Source of the DNA: Pirellulaceae bacterium
GTDB lineage: Bacteria; Planctomycetota; Planctomycetia; Pirellulales; Pirellulaceae
Assembly: GCA_024102795.1 (NCBI GenBank)
Contig: JAGFJK010000144.1
Coordinates: 1-64,000, forward strand
Length of the DNA stretch: 64,000 bases
Direction: 5' to 3'
Part shown: positions 8,437 through 18,443 of the stretch, piece after piece
Layout of the letters: each line of letters opens with the position of its first letter
Position numbering within the stretch: position 1 is the stretch's first letter
Position numbers and translations under genes: made by a program
Notes under the pieces: generated by a model
Seen by the model: the letters and a program-made list of their open reading frames with translations, nothing else
Databases searched by the model: none
What the model was told of the DNA's origin: nothing

Positions 8437-8650
8437 TCAAAAGCGGCCCGATTCGAGGCAACACTTCTTGAATCGCTTGCCGCTGCCGCAGGGGCAGAGG
8501 TCGTTGCGTCCGAGTTTCTCCTCCAGCAGCTTGCCGCCGTGGACGATCCGCACGCCTCGCTTGACGTTCGTTTCCGATGGGAAGCCCTTCCGCCGCTTGC
8601 TCATCGTCTCGAAAAAAATGGCTGTTCGTCGTCGTCTTGTGTGGACATGG
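8437..8650 (-). CDS. SEC-C motif mini-protein, needs a frameshift at a 7-T tract for the full form
   Basis: The C-terminal part ends in [18 protein letters not shown], a SEC-C zinc-binding motif as found in SecA and many small proteins. Two starts are possible. ATG 8650, behind GGAAGG, begins [12 protein letters not shown] and then meets a run of seven T (8612-8618 on the plus strand as A) and a stop in frame. ATG 8604 lies inside and gives a 55-residue protein starting [10 protein letters not shown]. With six T the two parts would join as ...[13 protein letters not shown]..., about 70 residues. So this is either a slippage frameshift, a damaged gene, or a short protein from 8604. It follows the tRNA array by about 50 bp on the same strand. 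Confidence 0.6.
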
Positions 8651-8703
8651 GGCACCTTCCTTTCCGGATGACGAGGGCCAATCGATCGCGCGGGTTGCTG
8701 CAG

Positions 8704-8776
8704 TGTCCTTGCCAGGAATCGAACCTGGTCTGCAAGCTTCGCGGGCTCGCGTGCGAATCCGGCACACTCCAAGGAC
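8704..8776 (-). tRNA. tRNA-Arg(GCG)-like, unusual C33
   Basis: A cloverleaf is visible: acceptor GTCCTTG/CAAGGAC (7 bp), D stem GTGT/GCAC, anticodon stem CGAGC/GCTTG, T arm CCAGG-TTCGATT-CCTGG. The loop is CCGCGAA, giving anticodon GCG (Arg) but C instead of the near-universal U at position 33. No CCA is encoded. It is the last gene of a five-gene array. The odd loop may reduce decoding or mark a tRNA-like RNA. Confidence 0.65.
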
Positions 8777-8791
8777 GCGAATCGGAATCAG

Positions 8792-8863
8792 TACCTCACC
8801 AGGGAGTCGAACCCCGTCTTGCGGTTCCGAAGACCGCCGTGCTGTCCGGCACACTCGCGAGGC
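8792..8863 (-). tRNA. tRNA-Arg(TCG)
   Basis: Acceptor GCCTCGC/GTGAGGT (two wobble pairs), D arm starting GTGTGCCGGA as in the neighbouring Arg gene, anticodon stem GCGGT/ACCGC with loop CTTCGGA (anticodon TCG, U33 present), and T arm CGGGG-TTCGACT-CCCTG. No encoded CCA. The D arm shared with the downstream gene suggests duplication within the array. Confidence 0.72.
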
Positions 8864-8868
8864 ATCAG

Positions 8869-8940
8869 TATCCCGACCTGGATTTGAACCAGGGCCTGGA
8901 CCTTCGGAGGGTCCAATGCAATCCGCTACACCATCGGGAC
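8869..8940 (-). tRNA. tRNA-Arg(CCG), array copy
   Basis: Acceptor GTCCCGA/TCGGGAT, D stem GTGT/GCAT, anticodon stem GGACC/GGTCC with loop CTCCGAA (anticodon CCG), and T arm CCTGG-TTCAAAT-CCAGG. Separated from both neighbours by only 5 nt. It has the same anticodon as the conventional gene at 31656-31729 but a different body sequence. Confidence 0.75.
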
Positions 8941-8945
8941 AAAAG

Positions 8946-9019
8946 GGCCGAGGACTGGATTGGCCCCAGCACCAGCCGATTTCCAAGACCGGCAGCCTTT
9001 TCAGTCGAGCCACCTCGGC
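8946..9019 (-). tRNA. tRNA-Pro(TGG)-like, degenerate T loop
   Basis: Perfect 7-bp acceptor GCCGAGG/CCTCGGC. The anticodon loop CTTGGAA gives anticodon TGG (Pro) with U33, closed by CCGGT/ATCGG (one G-T pair). The T arm is weak, GCTGG-GGCCAAT-CCAGT, lacking the normal TTC. The D stem is short. Probably a divergent, possibly non-canonical tRNA. Confidence 0.55.
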
Positions 9020-9024
9020 AGTCA

Positions 9025-9100
9025 GGCACGAGCGCAAGGATTCGAACCCTGTGCGACAGTGTTGGAGGCTGTCTGCTCTCCCAGGAGCACACTCGCGTGC
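9025..9100 (-). tRNA. tRNA-Trp(CCA)-like, divergent
   Basis: Acceptor GCACGCG/CTCGTGC with one mismatch, D arm GCTC-CTGGGA-GAGC, and T arm CAGGG-TTCGAAT-CCTTG followed by two extra bases before the acceptor strand. The anticodon region ACAGC-CTCCAAC-ACTGT gives CCA if one mismatched closing pair is accepted. It is the first gene of the array. The identity is less certain than for the Arg genes. Confidence 0.5.
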
Positions 9101-9226
9101 GTAAAGCGCCCCGCCGCTGTTGCCAACGGCGACGGTCTCTTCCTTCTTCAGTTCGACGTGCTCGTCAACAATCGAACGCGGCACGACCCGGTTTTCAGCC
9201 GAATTCAGGCCACCAGTGCAACAAAG

Positions 9227-9254
9227 AAACCCGATGCCTCGCGACACCGGGTTT
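9227..9254 (-). terminator. Hairpin, possible terminator upstream of the tRNA array
   Basis: AAACCCG and CGGGTTT form a 7-bp stem around a 14-nt loop. On the minus strand it is followed by ctttgttg, a weak T-rich tail. It could insulate the array from upstream minus-strand transcription. Confidence 0.4.
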
Positions 9255-9873
9255 GCGTTGGGAGTCTCCCCAAGGCGTGGCTGGCGTCACAAGCGTAGCG
9301 GATGCGCGGGCGGACCATTTGCCGATTGATCGGCCATGCCGCTCATGCACGTTCGTTCGGATTTGCTGCGGGTCCCTAAACGCGTCATGGCCCTGGTCCT
9401 CACACCGTGGCGACAACCGCGTCGCTCATTCGTTCACGGACTGATTAGACGGCGGAGCCTGCTGGAAGGTTCGCGAGAAATTCGCTCGTCCGCCGCCTCT
9501 GTTAGATGCGCCGGCCCCCTGAACTATTGCCCGCCGAAGGAAGATTCGCTTCCAGGCACGCGGGCGCAAGCTGAAAGCCGCACGAGCTGGAAAACCGCAC
9601 GAGCTCGAAGGCCGGCCGCGCGCCAGGCGAAGCGGCAGCTTGCATGACGGGCGGGCCCCGGCCACAATCGAAGAACCCAAGCGGAGGTTAGGGCAACGCA
9701 GAGGTCGGGCACGGTGCGCGGCAGGATGCCGCGACTGGCTTCGGAAGGATGCCGCCAGCAGGTCGCTAACGCGCCGCCGAAGGAATTCCAGTTACCGCTG
9801 AACCAGCACTGGCGGGTGCCCGGCGTGTTCTCGATGGGTTGCGTTGCGCGGCACGATCTTGGACAGGATTCCC
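9255..9873. other. Intergenic region, no gene recognised
   Basis: About 620 bp between the tRNA array and pfk. Several short frames exist in all directions but none resembles a known family. A short repeated ccgcacgagct occurs twice near 9580-9605. The pfk promoter should lie in its last part; no clear -35/-10 pair was identified. Confidence 0.45.
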
Positions 9874-10956
9874 ATGACGCAGACAATTGGCGTGGTGACA
9901 GGCGGCGGCGATTGTCCGGGCCTGAATGCGGTCATTCGAGCGGTGGCGAAATCGGCGATTCGTCGCGGCTGGAAGGCGGTCGGCATTCAGGGCGGCTACG
10001 AAGGCCTGCTGGCCCCCCAGCGCACGATCCCGCTCGAAGGCGACCTGCTTGCCGGCCTGCTGGTGCGGGGCGGCACGATTCTAGGCACCGCCAACCAGGG
10101 ACTCTTCTCGGCCAAGGTTGGCCACGGCGAGTCGCGGCGATTGCCGGTCGAACTGCTCGATCGGACGAAGCGCGGCTGCGAGCAGCTCGGCCTCGCCGGT
10201 CTGGTGTCGATCGGCGGCGACGGTTCGCTGTCCATCGCGCAGCAACTGCATGAGCACGGCATTCCGATTGTCGGCGTGCCGAAGACGATCGACAACGATC
10301 TGGCGGCGACACTGATGACATTCGGGTTCGACTCCGCCGTCGCCTGCGCCACGGACGCCGTCGACCGGCTGCACAGCACGGCCGAAAGCCACCAGCGCGT
10401 CATGGTACTCGAAGTGATGGGCCGCTATGCGGGCTGGATTGCGATCTACTCCGGCCTGGCCGGCGGCGCCGACGTGATCTTGATTCCCGAGGTACCGTTC
10501 CGTTACGAGAGCATTTGCGCGAAGCTGCACGAGCGCCGGCAGGCGGGCAAGCTGTTCTCGATCGTCGTGGTGGCCGAGGGTGCCCGCGAGGCGGGCGCCG
10601 ACTTCGTCACCTCGACCCATCAGCCGCAGAACCGCGAGGCGCGACTGGGCGGCATCGGCGCGCAGGTCGCCGAGCAGATCCAGGAACGCACCGGCCAGGA
10701 AACGCGCGTCGTGGTCCTCGGACATTTGCAACGCGGGGGCGGCCCGACGAACATGGATCGCGCCCTCTGTACGATCTTCGGCACGAAGGCCGTCGAACTG
10801 ATTGCCCAGCAGCGCTTCGGCGAAATGGTCGCCTTCACGGGCAGCCAGGTTGCCAGCGTGCCGATTCTCGACGCGGTCGGGAGGTTGCGCACCGTGCCGC
10901 TCGACGGCGGCTTCGTCATGTCGGCGCGCTCGCTCGGCATTTGTCTCGGCGATTAG
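9874..10956 (+). CDS. pfkA: 6-phosphofructokinase, group III type
   Basis: 360 residues from ATG 9874, chosen because MTQTIGVVTGGGDCPGLN is the normal start and an AGGA lies upstream; TTG 9844 in frame would add ten atypical residues. It phosphorylates fructose 6-phosphate to the 1,6-bisphosphate in glycolysis. The active site shows IGGDGS (glycine at the position that separates ATP from PPi enzymes) together with PKTIDND (lysine, as in PPi enzymes). This mixed combination is typical of group III enzymes, so the phosphate donor cannot be fixed by sequence alone. MGRYAGWIA and LGHLQRGG are also present. It stands alone, 180 bp before the kdp operon. Confidence 0.92.
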   Translation: MTQTIGVVTGGGDCPGLNAVIRAVAKSAIRRGWKAVGIQGGYEGLLAPQRTIPLEGDLLAGLLVRGGTILGTANQGLFSAKVGHGESRRLPVELLDRTKRGCEQLGLAGLVSIGGDGSLSIAQQLHEHGIPIVGVPKTIDNDLAATLMTFGFDSAVACATDAVDRLHSTAESHQRVMVLEVMGRYAGWIAIYSGLAGGADVILIPEVPFRYESICAKLHERRQAGKLFSIVVVAEGAREAGADFVTSTHQPQNREARLGGIGAQVAEQIQERTGQETRVVVLGHLQRGGGPTNMDRALCTIFGTKAVELIAQQRFGEMVAFTGSQVASVPILDAVGRLRTVPLDGGFVMSARSLGICLGD

Positions 10957-11037
10957 CAGCCGCGTCGGCTGAGCCGCTGTCCGCGAGAGGGACCGCTCTG
11001 CTGGCGTCACTGCGCGCCCGCGCCGGCCGGGTTCATC

Positions 11038-11093
11038 TTGACGAAATCTTGATGGGCCCTTTCCAACTCTTGACACCCTTTTGACGCCCCTTT
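11038..11093 (+). promoter_or_regulatory. Phased TTGA repeats, candidate KdpE site and kdp promoter
   Basis: TTGA occurs at 11038, 11049, 11070 and 11081, spacings of 11, 21 and 11 bp, placing all four on one face of the helix. The last two are nearly identical units, TTGACACCCTT and TTGACGCCCCTTT. TTGACA at 11070 could also be a -35 element, but no good -10 at normal distance is seen, which suits activator-dependent transcription. The site lies 44-99 bp before the first gene of the operon that ends with the KdpE regulator. Confidence 0.45.
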
Positions 11094-11136
11094 CGCAACA
11101 ATTCATTCGTGGGACCCCATCGAGGAGAAACCAGAC

Positions 11137-11229
11137 ATGGACATCGTATGGCTTGTGGCGGGAGCCGTGTTCTTCCTCGGTTCCTGGGGCCTCGTGCAAC
11201 TGTTCGGCAGCCTGAATGCGGAGGACTGA
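11137..11229 (+). CDS. 30-residue membrane peptide at head of kdp operon
   Basis: ATG 11137 follows GAGGAG (11122-11127) at 9 nt and encodes 30 residues beginning MDIVWLVAGAVFFLGSWGLV, with one membrane segment and an acidic tail NAED. The stop at 11227-11229 is 2 bp before the kdpF GTG start. KdpF itself is a single-span peptide, so this may be a KdpF-like or KdpA-stabilising subunit. I do not recognise the family. Confidence 0.65.
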   Translation: MDIVWLVAGAVFFLGSWGLVQLFGSLNAED

Positions 11230-11231
11230 CC

Positions 11232-11324
11232 GTGGACTGGACTACCGTTCTCGCTCTGATCGTCGCGGTCGTGCTCGTGATCTACCTGGCCGCCGCTCTG
11301 CTCGTACCGGAGAACTTCTCATGA
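11232..11324 (+). CDS. kdpF: KdpF, small subunit of potassium-transporting ATPase
   Basis: GTG 11232 encodes 30 residues: a hydrophobic span (VLALIVAVVLVIYLAAALLV) and the end PENFS, close to the KdpF tail PE+F. KdpF sits beside KdpA and stabilises the complex. Its stop overlaps the kdpA start (ATGA at 11321-11324), so translation is probably coupled. Confidence 0.8.
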   Translation: MDWTTVLALIVAVVLVIYLAAALLVPENFS

Positions 11325-13069
11325 CCGCCGCTGGTCTTCTGCAAGTTGGCATTTATCTGGGTGTGCTGCTGGCTTGCGTAAAGCCGTTGGGCTCCTATAT
11401 GGCCAAGGTGTACTCAGGTTCTGCACCGCTCCTGGAAGGCGTCGTCGGGCCGCTCGAGCGACTGCTGTACCGGCTCTGCGGCGTCGACAAGTCCGCCGAG
11501 ATGACGTGGCGACAATATGCCTTGGCAGTGCTGGCGTTCAGCCTGGCAAGCTTCATTGCCGTCTACGCATGGCAGCGGACGCAGGGCTGGCTGCCGCTCA
11601 ACCCGCAGGCGCTGCCCGCCGTTTCGCCGGACTCGGCTTTCAATACGGCGGTGAGCTTCACCACCAATACGAATTGGCAGGGATACGGCGGCGAAACCAC
11701 GATGAGCTATCTCACGCAAATGCTCGCTCTGACCGTGCAGAACTTCGTCTCCGCGGCGGCAGGCATGGCCGTTCTGATGGCCCTGATCCGGGGCTTTACC
11801 CGGCACACGTCCCACACGATTGGCAACTTCTGGGTCGATCTGCTGCGGGGGACGCTTTACATCTTCCTGCCTTTGTCTCTGGTGCTGGCGCCGTTGCTGG
11901 TTTCCCAGGGAGTGGTGCAGACGTTTGCCGCTTCACACGAAGTCAGGCTGCTCCAGCCAACCGTCGATGCCGAGGGCAAGAAGGTCACCACGCAGGCCAT
12001 TGCGGTCGGTCCAGCGGCGTCCCAGATTGCGATCAAGCAGCTTGGCACCAACGGCGGCGGCTTCTTTAACGTCAACTCGTCCCACCCACTCGAGAACCCG
12101 ACGCCTCTCTCGAATTTTCTCGAACTGCTGGCCATCCTGCTGATTCCCGCGGCCCTCTGCCACACGTTCGGCGAGCTGGTCGGTGACCGCCGCCAGGGCT
12201 GGGCGCTTCTGGCGGCGATGCTGGTCATCTTCGCTCCACTGCTGGCGAGCACGACGATCTGCGAACAGTCGGGCAATCCCCTGCTCGCTCAACTTGGTGC
12301 CGATCAGGCGGCCTCCGATTCCCAGCCGGGCGGAAACATGGAGGGGAAGGAAAACCGATTCGGGATCGCGAACTCGACGCTCTGGGCGGTGGCGACGACG
12401 GCCGCCTCGAACGGCTCGGTGAACTCCATGCACGACTCTTACACGCCGCTGGGCGGGCTCGTGCCGATGTGGCTGATGCAGTTGGGAGAAGTAGTCTTTG
12501 GAGGTGTTGGCTCTGGCCTTTACGGCATGTTGCTGTTCGCCATCGTCGCGGTCTTTCTCTCCGGCCTGATGGTTGGGCGCACTCCGGAATATCTCGGCAA
12601 GAAGCTCGGTGCCTTCGAGATGAAAATGGCCTCGCTGGCGATCCTGTTCCCCTGCGCGATGGTGCTGGTCGGAACGGCGGTCGCGATTAGTTCCGACTCC
12701 GGCCGAGAGACAATCTTCAATACGGGTCCGCATGGTTTCAGCGAGGTGCTGTACGCCTTTTCATCGGCGGGAAACAACAACGGTAGTGCCTTTGCGGGGC
12801 TCGGAGCAAACACGCCCTTCTACAACGGGCTGCTGGGCCTGTCGATGCTTGTGGGGCGCTTCTGGGTGATGCTGCCAGTGTTGGCCATTGCCGGTTCCCT
12901 GGCTTCGAAGAAGAGCGTCCCAGTCGGGCCGGGAACGCTGCCGACGCATACGCCCCTGTTCGTGGTCTTGCTGGTCGCAGTCGTAATCGTGGTGGGCGCA
13001 TTGAGCTTCTTCCCGGCCCTGGCCTTGGGGCCGATTGTCGAGCACCTGCTGATGGCGGCCGCGCTTTAG
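11321..13069 (+). CDS. kdpA: Potassium-transporting ATPase subunit KdpA
   Basis: 582 residues from ATG 11321. KdpA is the channel-like membrane subunit that binds K+ from outside. The four selectivity-filter-like loops are visible as [40 protein letters not shown] and [13 protein letters not shown], with about ten hydrophobic segments between them. Length and order are normal. It is translationally coupled to kdpF and followed after 11 bp by kdpB. Confidence 0.97.
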   Translation: MTAAGLLQVGIYLGVLLACVKPLGSYMAKVYSGSAPLLEGVVGPLERLLYRLCGVDKSAEMTWRQYALAVLAFSLASFIAVYAWQRTQGWLPLNPQALPAVSPDSAFNTAVSFTTNTNWQGYGGETTMSYLTQMLALTVQNFVSAAAGMAVLMALIRGFTRHTSHTIGNFWVDLLRGTLYIFLPLSLVLAPLLVSQGVVQTFAASHEVRLLQPTVDAEGKKVTTQAIAVGPAASQIAIKQLGTNGGGFFNVNSSHPLENPTPLSNFLELLAILLIPAALCHTFGELVGDRRQGWALLAAMLVIFAPLLASTTICEQSGNPLLAQLGADQAASDSQPGGNMEGKENRFGIANSTLWAVATTAASNGSVNSMHDSYTPLGGLVPMWLMQLGEVVFGGVGSGLYGMLLFAIVAVFLSGLMVGRTPEYLGKKLGAFEMKMASLAILFPCAMVLVGTAVAISSDSGRETIFNTGPHGFSEVLYAFSSAGNNNGSAFAGLGANTPFYNGLLGLSMLVGRFWVMLPVLAIAGSLASKKSVPVGPGTLPTHTPLFVVLLVAVVIVVGALSFFPALALGPIVEHLLMAAAL

Positions 13070-13080
13070 GAGAGTTCCTC

Positions 13081-15153
13081 ATGACCAGGACAACAACCAG
13101 GCTGTTCGACCGCAAGATACTCCTCGACGCCATCGCGGCCTCATTCTGGAAGCTCGATCCGCGCGTTCAGCTTCGCAACCCCGTCATGTTCGCCGTCTAC
13201 CTGGGCAGCATTCTCACCACGATTCTGTGGCTGCACTCGTTGACCGCCACAACCGGCGAGTCGTCCTCCTTCGTTCTCGGCGTGGCGATCTGGCTGTGGT
13301 TCACAGTGCTGTTCGCAAATTTCGCCGAAGCGATTGCCGAGGGGCACGGGAAAGCCCAGGCGGCTTCGCTCAAGAAAAGCCGGACCACGGTCGTCGCCCG
13401 AAAGCTCACGGGCTCCGCTCCCGGCAAGCACGTACAGTCCGAGGATGTACCTGCGACGGACCTCAAGATCGGCGACGTCGTGATCGTGAAAGCGGGCGAG
13501 ACGATTCCGGCTGACGGTGAAGTCGTTGAGGGCGTCGCCTCCGTCGATGAGAGCGCCATCACCGGGGAAAGCGCCCCGGTCGTGCGGGAAAGCGGCGGCG
13601 ACCGAAGTTCGGTCACCGGCGGCACGCGAGTCATCTCGGATTGGCTCGTCATTCAAGTCAGGACGCTGCCCGGGCAAAGCTTTCTGGATCGCATGATCGC
13701 CATGGTTGAAGGAGCGAAGCGTCAAAAGACTCCCAACGAAATTGCCCTCGCGATTCTGCTCGCCGCGCTTACGTTGATTTTCCTCTTGGTGGCTGCCACC
13801 CTCCTTCCCTACTCGATCTACAGCGTTCAGGCCTCTGGCCAGGGAATGGCGATCAGCCTCACCGTGCTCGTGGCGCTCTTTGTCTGCCTGGCACCTACGA
13901 CCATCGGAGCCTTGCTGTCTGCCATCGGCATTGCCGGGATGAATCGTCTCAGTCAGGCAAACGTAATCGCCATGTCGGGGCGGGCCGTGGAAGCTGCGGG
14001 CGACGTCGACGTGCTGCTGCTCGACAAGACGGGAACCATCACACTCGGCAACCGGCAGGCGACGCGCTTCATTCCAGCATCCGGAACCACCGAGAGAGAG
14101 TTGGCGGAAGCGGCTCATCTGGCGTCGATGGCCGACGAAACCGCCGAGGGACGGAGCATCGCCGTCCTGGCCAAAAGGCAGTTCGGGCTGCGAGGGCGGG
14201 AACTGGAACGCATTCAGCCGCACTTCGTACCGTTTTCCGCTCGCACGCGCATGAGCGGCGTCACCCTTGAAGGCCACGAAATCCGCAAGGGTGCCGCCGA
14301 GGCGGTGGAGACGCACGTGCGAAGTCTCGGCGGGTTCCTGCCGGAAGACGTCCGGGCGGCCGTTCAAGAGATTGCCAGGTCCGGCGGCACGCCGCTCGTT
14401 GTCAGCCGTGACGATCTGGTGCTCGGCGTGATTGAACTTAAGGACATCGTCAAGGGCGGGATCAAGGAGCGGTTTGCCGAATTGCGCCAGATGGGCATCA
14501 AGACCGTGATGATCACGGGCGACAATCCGCTCACGGCCGCCGCCATCGCCGCCGAGGCCGGCGTGGACGATTTTCTGGCGGAAGCGACTCCCGAAGCCAA
14601 GCTGTCGCTGATCCGGGATTACCAGAGAGGCGGGCGGCTGGTGGCGATGACCGGTGACGGGACCAACGACGCCCCGGCTCTGGCGCAGGCCGACGTGGCG
14701 GTCGCCATGAACAGCGGCACCCAGGCAGCAAAGGAAGCGGGGAACATGGTCGATCTCGATTCCAACCCGACAAAGCTCATCGAAATCGTGAACATCGGCA
14801 AGCAGCTCTTGATGACCCGAGGTTCGCTGACGACGTTCAGCATCGCGAACGACGTCGCCAAGTACTTCGCCATCCTCCCGGCGGCGTTCGCGACCACCTA
14901 TCCGGCGCTCAAGGCCTTCGACCTGATGCGTTTGTCGTCGCCCTCCAGCGCCATCCTGTCGGCGGTCATCTTCAATGCCCTGGTCATCATCGCCCTCGTG
15001 CCACTGGCTTTGAAAGGCGTGGCCTACCGGCCCGTGGGGGCGGCTCAACTGCTTCGCAACAACCTGCTGGTATATGGCGTGGGTGGACTCGGCGTGCCGT
15101 TCATCGGCATCAAGGTCATCGACCTGCTGCTGTCCGCCGTTGGCCTGGCATAA
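13081..15153 (+). CDS. kdpB: Potassium-transporting ATPase subunit KdpB
   Basis: 690 residues, a P-type ATPase that hydrolyses ATP to drive K+ through KdpA. Visible motifs are ITGES in the actuator domain, the phosphorylation site DKTGTIT (Asp about residue 316), the nucleotide-domain [10 protein letters not shown] and the hinge [17 protein letters not shown]. Length matches the family. A GGAG ribosome site lies just before ATG 13081. It is the third structural gene of the operon. Confidence 0.97.
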   Translation: MTRTTTRLFDRKILLDAIAASFWKLDPRVQLRNPVMFAVYLGSILTTILWLHSLTATTGESSSFVLGVAIWLWFTVLFANFAEAIAEGHGKAQAASLKKSRTTVVARKLTGSAPGKHVQSEDVPATDLKIGDVVIVKAGETIPADGEVVEGVASVDESAITGESAPVVRESGGDRSSVTGGTRVISDWLVIQVRTLPGQSFLDRMIAMVEGAKRQKTPNEIALAILLAALTLIFLLVAATLLPYSIYSVQASGQGMAISLTVLVALFVCLAPTTIGALLSAIGIAGMNRLSQANVIAMSGRAVEAAGDVDVLLLDKTGTITLGNRQATRFIPASGTTERELAEAAHLASMADETAEGRSIAVLAKRQFGLRGRELERIQPHFVPFSARTRMSGVTLEGHEIRKGAAEAVETHVRSLGGFLPEDVRAAVQEIARSGGTPLVVSRDDLVLGVIELKDIVKGGIKERFAELRQMGIKTVMITGDNPLTAAAIAAEAGVDDFLAEATPEAKLSLIRDYQRGGRLVAMTGDGTNDAPALAQADVAVAMNSGTQAAKEAGNMVDLDSNPTKLIEIVNIGKQLLMTRGSLTTFSIANDVAKYFAILPAAFATTYPALKAFDLMRLSSPSSAILSAVIFNALVIIALVPLALKGVAYRPVGAAQLLRNNLLVYGVGGLGVPFIGIKVIDLLLSAVGLA

Positions 15154-15164
15154 GGACAACGCTC

Positions 15165-15740
15165 ATGATTCAACAACTTCGCACGGCAACGCTCGTATTG
15201 ATCGCCCTGACCATTCTGACCGGCGGAATCTATCCCCTGTTGGTGACAGCGATCGCTCAGTTGGCGTTTCCACACCAGGCGAACGGCGGGCTGATTCGGC
15301 AGGGCGAGCGGGTTGCCGGATCCGAGCTGATTGGGCAGCCGTTTTCTGGCCCGCACTACTTTTGGGGACGACTCTCGGCAACCGTCCCGTTTCCGTACAA
15401 CGCAGCCGCATCCAGCGGCTCGAACTTCGGCCCGTTGCACCCGGGTCTGAAGGAAGCTGCCGAAGCTCGCATTGCCGCACTCCGTGCCGCCGGCTCCCCG
15501 GCCGGCGCGATCCCGGTCGATCTCGTAACCGCATCCGCCAGCGGGCTCGATCCCCACATCTCTCCGGCGGCAGCCGAGTTCCAGGTGCAAAGAGTCGCCG
15601 TTTCGAGGAGAATGTCCGAGGACGCCGTGCGTGAACTCATCGGCCAGTCCACGGAAGGCCGACAACTGGGCGTTCTGGGGGAGCCTCGCGTGAACGTTCT
15701 TCAGTTGAATCTGGCGCTGGATCGATTGCAGGCGAAGTGA
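15165..15740 (+). CDS. kdpC: Potassium-transporting ATPase subunit KdpC
   Basis: 191 residues with one N-terminal membrane span ([20 protein letters not shown]) and a periplasmic domain carrying [20 protein letters not shown], the family hallmark, and [18 protein letters not shown]. KdpC raises the affinity of KdpB for ATP and holds the complex together. The stop overlaps the kdpD start as GTGA (15737-15740). Confidence 0.96.
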   Translation: MIQQLRTATLVLIALTILTGGIYPLLVTAIAQLAFPHQANGGLIRQGERVAGSELIGQPFSGPHYFWGRLSATVPFPYNAAASSGSNFGPLHPGLKEAAEARIAALRAAGSPAGAIPVDLVTASASGLDPHISPAAAEFQVQRVAVSRRMSEDAVRELIGQSTEGRQLGVLGEPRVNVLQLNLALDRLQAK

Positions 15741-18439
15741 AACCGCTCATGCCAGGTTCGCGTCCGAATCCGGATGAACTTCTCGCCCAGGTGAAGGCCG
15801 AAGAAGCGGATGCCTTGCGTGGCTCGCTCAAGGTCTTCTTTGGGTACGCCGCCGGGGTGGGGAAGACCTACTCCATGCTGGAGAACGCCCAGCGAGCGAA
15901 AGCCGAGGGGCGAGAGGTCGTCGTCGGTTATGTCGAGCCCCATGGACGCTCGGAAACCGAGGCGTTGCTCGCCGGTCTCGAAGCCATCCCGGTACGGGAA
16001 TACGATTATCGCGGTGTCCCGCTCCGGGAGTTCGACGTCGACGCTGCCCTGGCGCGCTGCCCAGACCTGATGCTGGTCGATGAACTGGCCCACACCAACG
16101 CAGCCGGCTGTCGCCATGCGAAACGCTGGCAGGATGTCGAGGAGCTTCTCGCTGCGGGGATTGATGTCTGGACGACGCTCAACGTTCAGCACATCGAGAG
16201 CCTCAACGATGTGATCGGACAGATTACCGGCGTTACGGTGCGAGAGACGGTGCCCGACCGGGTGTTCGATCTGGCCGATGACCTGGAGCTGGTGGACATT
16301 ACGCCGGAGGAACTGCTCCAGCGACTCCAGGCGGGAAAGGTGTATGTTCCCGAACAAGCGCAACGAGCGATTCAGAGTTTCTTCCAGAAGTCCAACCTCA
16401 CGGCTCTCAGGGAACTTTCGCTCCGGCAAGCGGCCCGCCGAATTCACACCGATGTCGAATCGGCCCGGCGGGCGAGGGCCGCCATTCAACCGTGGGCCAC
16501 CGCGGATCGACTTCTGGTCTGCGTCGGACCGAGCCCTACCACGGCTCGTGTCATTCGAACGGCGCGGCGGATGGCGGCGGCGCTGGACGCACCCTGGCTG
16601 GCGGTCTCCGTTGATCTCACCGGCGCACCGTCGAGCAACCCCGCCAAGCAGCAGATCAGCCAGCACTTCCGCCTCGCCGAACGGCTGGGAGCGGAAACCG
16701 TCACTCTGGCGGGACGGACGGTGACCGACACGATTCTGGAATACGCCCGCTCTCGCAACGTCACCAAGATTCTGATCGGCAAGACAAATCAGCCTCGTTG
16801 GCGGCGACTGATTTTCGGCACCGTCGTGGACGACGTGCTGGAGAACAGCGGCGACATTGACGTGTATGTGATCCACGGCGATGAGGAAAGGACGGAACAC
16901 GCTCCCACCCACGCAGCGACATCTTCCGCTTCCAAGCTTCCCTATCTGTATTCCTGCGGCCTGATCGGACTGACGGGCTGCATCGCCCATGGTCTCCGCT
17001 TCCTGCATCTGGCCGATGCCGAGGCGAATACGGTGATGCTTTTCCTGGCGACTGTCGCGTGGACGGCGTATCGTCATGGGCGCGGACCAGCGATACTCGC
17101 CAGCTTCCTGGCCGTGCTCGTCTTCGATTTCTTCTTTATTCCGCCCTTCCATACGTTCGCGGTGGCCGATGCCCAATACGTGGTCACGTTTGCCGTCATG
17201 CTGGCGATCGGCCTTGTCATCAGCACGCTGACTTCCCGGCTGAGAGCGCAGATCGAGAGCACTCGTCATCGGGAGCGGAGGACGTCAGCACTCTATGAGC
17301 TGGGTAAGCAACTCAGTTCGTTGTACGGGAATGTGTTTCTGGCCGGGGCGGCGGGAGGCAAAATTGCGGAGCTGCTGGGCGGGGAAGTGGCCATCTATTT
17401 GCGCCGGACGGCGGGCTCGCCGGAACTGGCCTTCGGGCATGACTCCTCCATTGCCAGACATTCGGTCAGCGTGCCCGTGGCGCAGTGGGTGATTGAGCAC
17501 GATCACGTCGCGGGGGCCGGTACAAACACGCTTCCCAACGCCGTCGCCTTGTTCTTTCCCTTAACGGGCTCCCAAGGCACGCACGGGGCGATTGCCGTCC
17601 GGGTTGCGGACGCTGAGCGGTTGCTTGACCCGGAAGTTCGCCGCCTCCTGGAGGCTTGCGCCAGCCAATTGGCACTGGCCCTGGAACGGGACCAACTGGC
17701 CATCGAGGCTGCCGACGCCCGCATCAAGGCGGAGGCGGAACAGGTTCGCAGCAGTCTCCTGAGCAGTGTCTCGCACGATCTCAAGACACCGCTGGCAGCC
17801 ATCGCCGGGGCCAGCAGCAGTTTGCTGGAAGCCGCCTCGCTGGACGAAGACACGCGGCGCCAGTTGCTCGAAACCGTGGCTGATGAAGCGGATCGACTCA
17901 ATCGGCTTCTGGAGAACATCCTTCACATGTCGAAGCTGGAGGCGGGGGCAGCGACACCGAACCGGCAATGGCATGTGCTGGAGGAGCTTGTCGGCTCGGC
18001 ACTTCATCGCACTCGCCGTGAGCTGGCCAACCACGAGGTGGCCGTTCATCTGCCGAACAATTTGCCTCTGCTGTTCGTGGATGGCCTGCTCATGGAGCAG
18101 GTCTTCGTCAATCTTCTCGAAAATGCGGCTCGCTATACGCCGGCCGGGACACAAGTCGCCATTCGGGCGGCGATCGATGGGAAACACCTGCGGATCGCCG
18201 TCTCGGACGACGGGCCGGGCTTGCCCTCCGGCGCCGAGCAGCGAATCTTCGACAAGTTCTTTCGAGCGACTTCGACCGCTGATGGCGGTCGCGGCAGCGG
18301 CCTGGGACTGGCCATCTGTCGAGCCATCATCCATGCACATGGCGGCACGATCACTGCCGCCAATCGGCCCGTTGGAGGTGCTGAGTTCGTGATGCGACTG
18401 CCCCTGGCGAAAGACGCGCCGCAGGTGGTGGTAGAATAG
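15737..18439 (+). CDS. kdpD: Sensor histidine kinase KdpD
   Basis: 900 residues from GTG 15737; ATG 15749 is also possible. The N-terminal KdpD domain has Walker [14 protein letters not shown] and [11 protein letters not shown]; a USP-like domain follows (about 250-380). A four-helix DUF4118 membrane block lies near 400-500, a GAF-like region near 510-640, then the HisKA box [13 protein letters not shown] and the ATPase boxes ENAARYTP and [15 protein letters not shown]. KdpD senses low K+ or turgor and phosphorylates KdpE. Overlap with kdpC and the 4-bp gap to kdpE point to one transcript. Confidence 0.96.
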   Translation: MKPLMPGSRPNPDELLAQVKAEEADALRGSLKVFFGYAAGVGKTYSMLENAQRAKAEGREVVVGYVEPHGRSETEALLAGLEAIPVREYDYRGVPLREFDVDAALARCPDLMLVDELAHTNAAGCRHAKRWQDVEELLAAGIDVWTTLNVQHIESLNDVIGQITGVTVRETVPDRVFDLADDLELVDITPEELLQRLQAGKVYVPEQAQRAIQSFFQKSNLTALRELSLRQAARRIHTDVESARRARAAIQPWATADRLLVCVGPSPTTARVIRTARRMAAALDAPWLAVSVDLTGAPSSNPAKQQISQHFRLAERLGAETVTLAGRTVTDTILEYARSRNVTKILIGKTNQPRWRRLIFGTVVDDVLENSGDIDVYVIHGDEERTEHAPTHAATSSASKLPYLYSCGLIGLTGCIAHGLRFLHLADAEANTVMLFLATVAWTAYRHGRGPAILASFLAVLVFDFFFIPPFHTFAVADAQYVVTFAVMLAIGLVISTLTSRLRAQIESTRHRERRTSALYELGKQLSSLYGNVFLAGAAGGKIAELLGGEVAIYLRRTAGSPELAFGHDSSIARHSVSVPVAQWVIEHDHVAGAGTNTLPNAVALFFPLTGSQGTHGAIAVRVADAERLLDPEVRRLLEACASQLALALERDQLAIEAADARIKAEAEQVRSSLLSSVSHDLKTPLAAIAGASSSLLEAASLDEDTRRQLLETVADEADRLNRLLENILHMSKLEAGAATPNRQWHVLEELVGSALHRTRRELANHEVAVHLPNNLPLLFVDGLLMEQVFVNLLENAARYTPAGTQVAIRAAIDGKHLRIAVSDDGPGLPSGAEQRIFDKFFRATSTADGGRGSGLGLAICRAIIHAHGGTITAANRPVGGAEFVMRLPLAKDAPQVVVE

Positions 18440-18443
18440 TGCC

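Noticed and set aside
13141-15159. 672-codon frame antisense to kdpB
   Set aside because: Shadow of a GC-rich gene; KdpB motifs are in the other strand.
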